Shown here: in pieces, positions 63,300 to 64,000 of the stretch
Layout of the letters: each line of letters begins with the position of its first letter
Position numbering within the stretch: position 1 is the first letter of the stretch
NCBI GenBank assembly: GCA_951799405.1
Contig: OX637344.1
Coordinates: 4,154,001-4,218,000, forward strand
Direction of reading: 5' to 3'
From: Agapetus fuscipes
Taxonomy: Eukaryota; Arthropoda; Insecta; Trichoptera; Glossosomatidae
DNA length: 64,000 bases
Made by a program: the position numbers and the translations under genes
The notes under the pieces: model-generated
The model's input: the letters and a program-made list of their open reading frames with translations, nothing else
Told to the model about the DNA's origin: nothing
The model's database searches: none

Positions 63300-64000
63300 T
63301 CTCACTTTAAATGTGGAAAGTCCATTTTAATTTTTAAATGTACCTTTACATATAAAGCGATTTAAAGGTATTTTATCTACATACATTGACACATATCGTA
63401 TATTTGAATTTACATAAGGTGGGGAAATGTTTTATACATCACTTAAAATATTTATTAAAATACATTTATAATACAATTTTGATTGAATAATACACATTTA
63501 AATTAGTTTATTAAGGCACATGTTTGCATTTAACTAGAGTTATTAAAATACACAAAAACTTCAACAATCTTTCAGTTGATGTTACAAAGTAATAATTTAT
63601 TTGGGTGGATACAATATGGTCCAGTTTAATTTGGTGTTTTCTACAATTTACACAACAATTATTTTTAATCACCTTATAACGAATAACTGAGATTGACCAA
63701 ACATCTGATATCCTGAAATATGACAAAGAAGATACAGATGGTTCGAAAGCACGTTTTGTTTTTTTTCAATAGATTTCAAAGATAAAGATGAACATCAAAA
63801 GATTTGATATTTTAGTTCAAAGCATCACCTTTGATCCTCGCAGTGCTTGTTTGGCTTTCTACCATTCAATTCATATGTGACCTTTAATAAAATTGTCTTA
63901 AGAATCTCATTCTACATAAGCTAAGAAAAAAACGTACAACACGATAATGTAAGAGTTATTTCCAGTATTTTTAAAATTGACTTCCAGTTTTCATAAGACA
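63300..64000. other. Unassigned AT-rich end of window
   Basis: No supported gene or repeat. Confidence 0.4.

Overview
This is a eukaryotic, AT-rich and extremely repeat-laden window. An arthropod is likely, most probably an insect; a moth or butterfly is only a guess, based on RT C-termini of the RTE style and a G-tract MITE style that I associate with Lepidoptera. No prokaryotic features are present. Two loci have real exon-intron structure. The first is a five-exon minus-strand gene (59906 down to 54895) for a 250-residue ankyrin-repeat protein of the RFXANK/ANKRA2 family. I rebuilt it from splice sites with consistent phases and an intact stop. The second is a minus-strand piggyBac-derived gene (34323-36008 plus candidate 5' exons at 36082-36141 and 37584-37721). 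It is open throughout but carries Tyr where the first catalytic Asp belongs.

Most of the rest is mobile DNA, layer on layer. LINE-A (RTE-like; best copy 16228-17862) ends in a 3' unit of about 255 bp, here called tail-A, which closes with TTAGA/GATTA repeats. Tail-A or pieces of it recur about 27 times on both strands, often with the same 5' boundary. LINE-B (13264, 60440) and LINE-C (16140, 17866, 42210) are further RTE-like C-termini. LINE-D (5884, 20376, 44950, 50554) is L2/CR1-like. LINE-E (57165) is Jockey/BS-like, and LINE-F (39305) is another Jockey-like fragment. Three tRNA-derived SINE families are present. SINE-1 has a CTCGTAA anticodon-loop-like segment and in three copies an added 5S rRNA head. 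SINE-2 has an ATTCCAT anticodon-loop-like segment and is often in minus orientation. SINE-3 carries a degenerate tRNA head and a 'tcctatcgacaataac' body.

DNA transposons with visible target duplications include a 3.6 kb hAT (1930-5509), further hAT elements (3687, 28427, 38280, 40035, 51699, 62228), a Harbinger-like element (27850-29431), a piggyBac-type TTAA element (9789-10811) and several palindromic MITEs.

By region: 0-7 kb, tail-A copies, the big hAT and a foldback array of short repeats. 7-13.6 kb, SINE-2/SINE-1 mosaics and a three-deep nest around 9.7-10.8 kb. 14-18 kb, LINE-A. 18-31 kb, SINEs, LINE-D, MITEs and the Harbinger/hAT nest. 32 kb, a heat-shock-promoter-like block without a gene. 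34-38 kb, the piggyBac-derived gene. 39-43 kb, LINE pieces and MITEs. 43.7-46.7 kb, a decayed PHD-finger (TAF3-like) pseudogene whose PHD is duplicated and which is split by LINE-D. 47.2 kb, a 37-bp tandem array. 48-54 kb, MITEs, tail-A and SINE-1. 54.9-59.9 kb, the RFXANK-like gene with TE-filled introns. 60-64 kb, LINE-B, a hAT and a mariner transposase fragment.

The most informative signal is that SINE-1 is a mosaic. The same body carries either a tRNA head or a 5S+tRNA head, and either the 3' tail of the L2-like LINE-D or that of the Jockey-like LINE-E. Source LINE copies for both tails lie in this same window. All family names come from reading the sequence; no database search was run.
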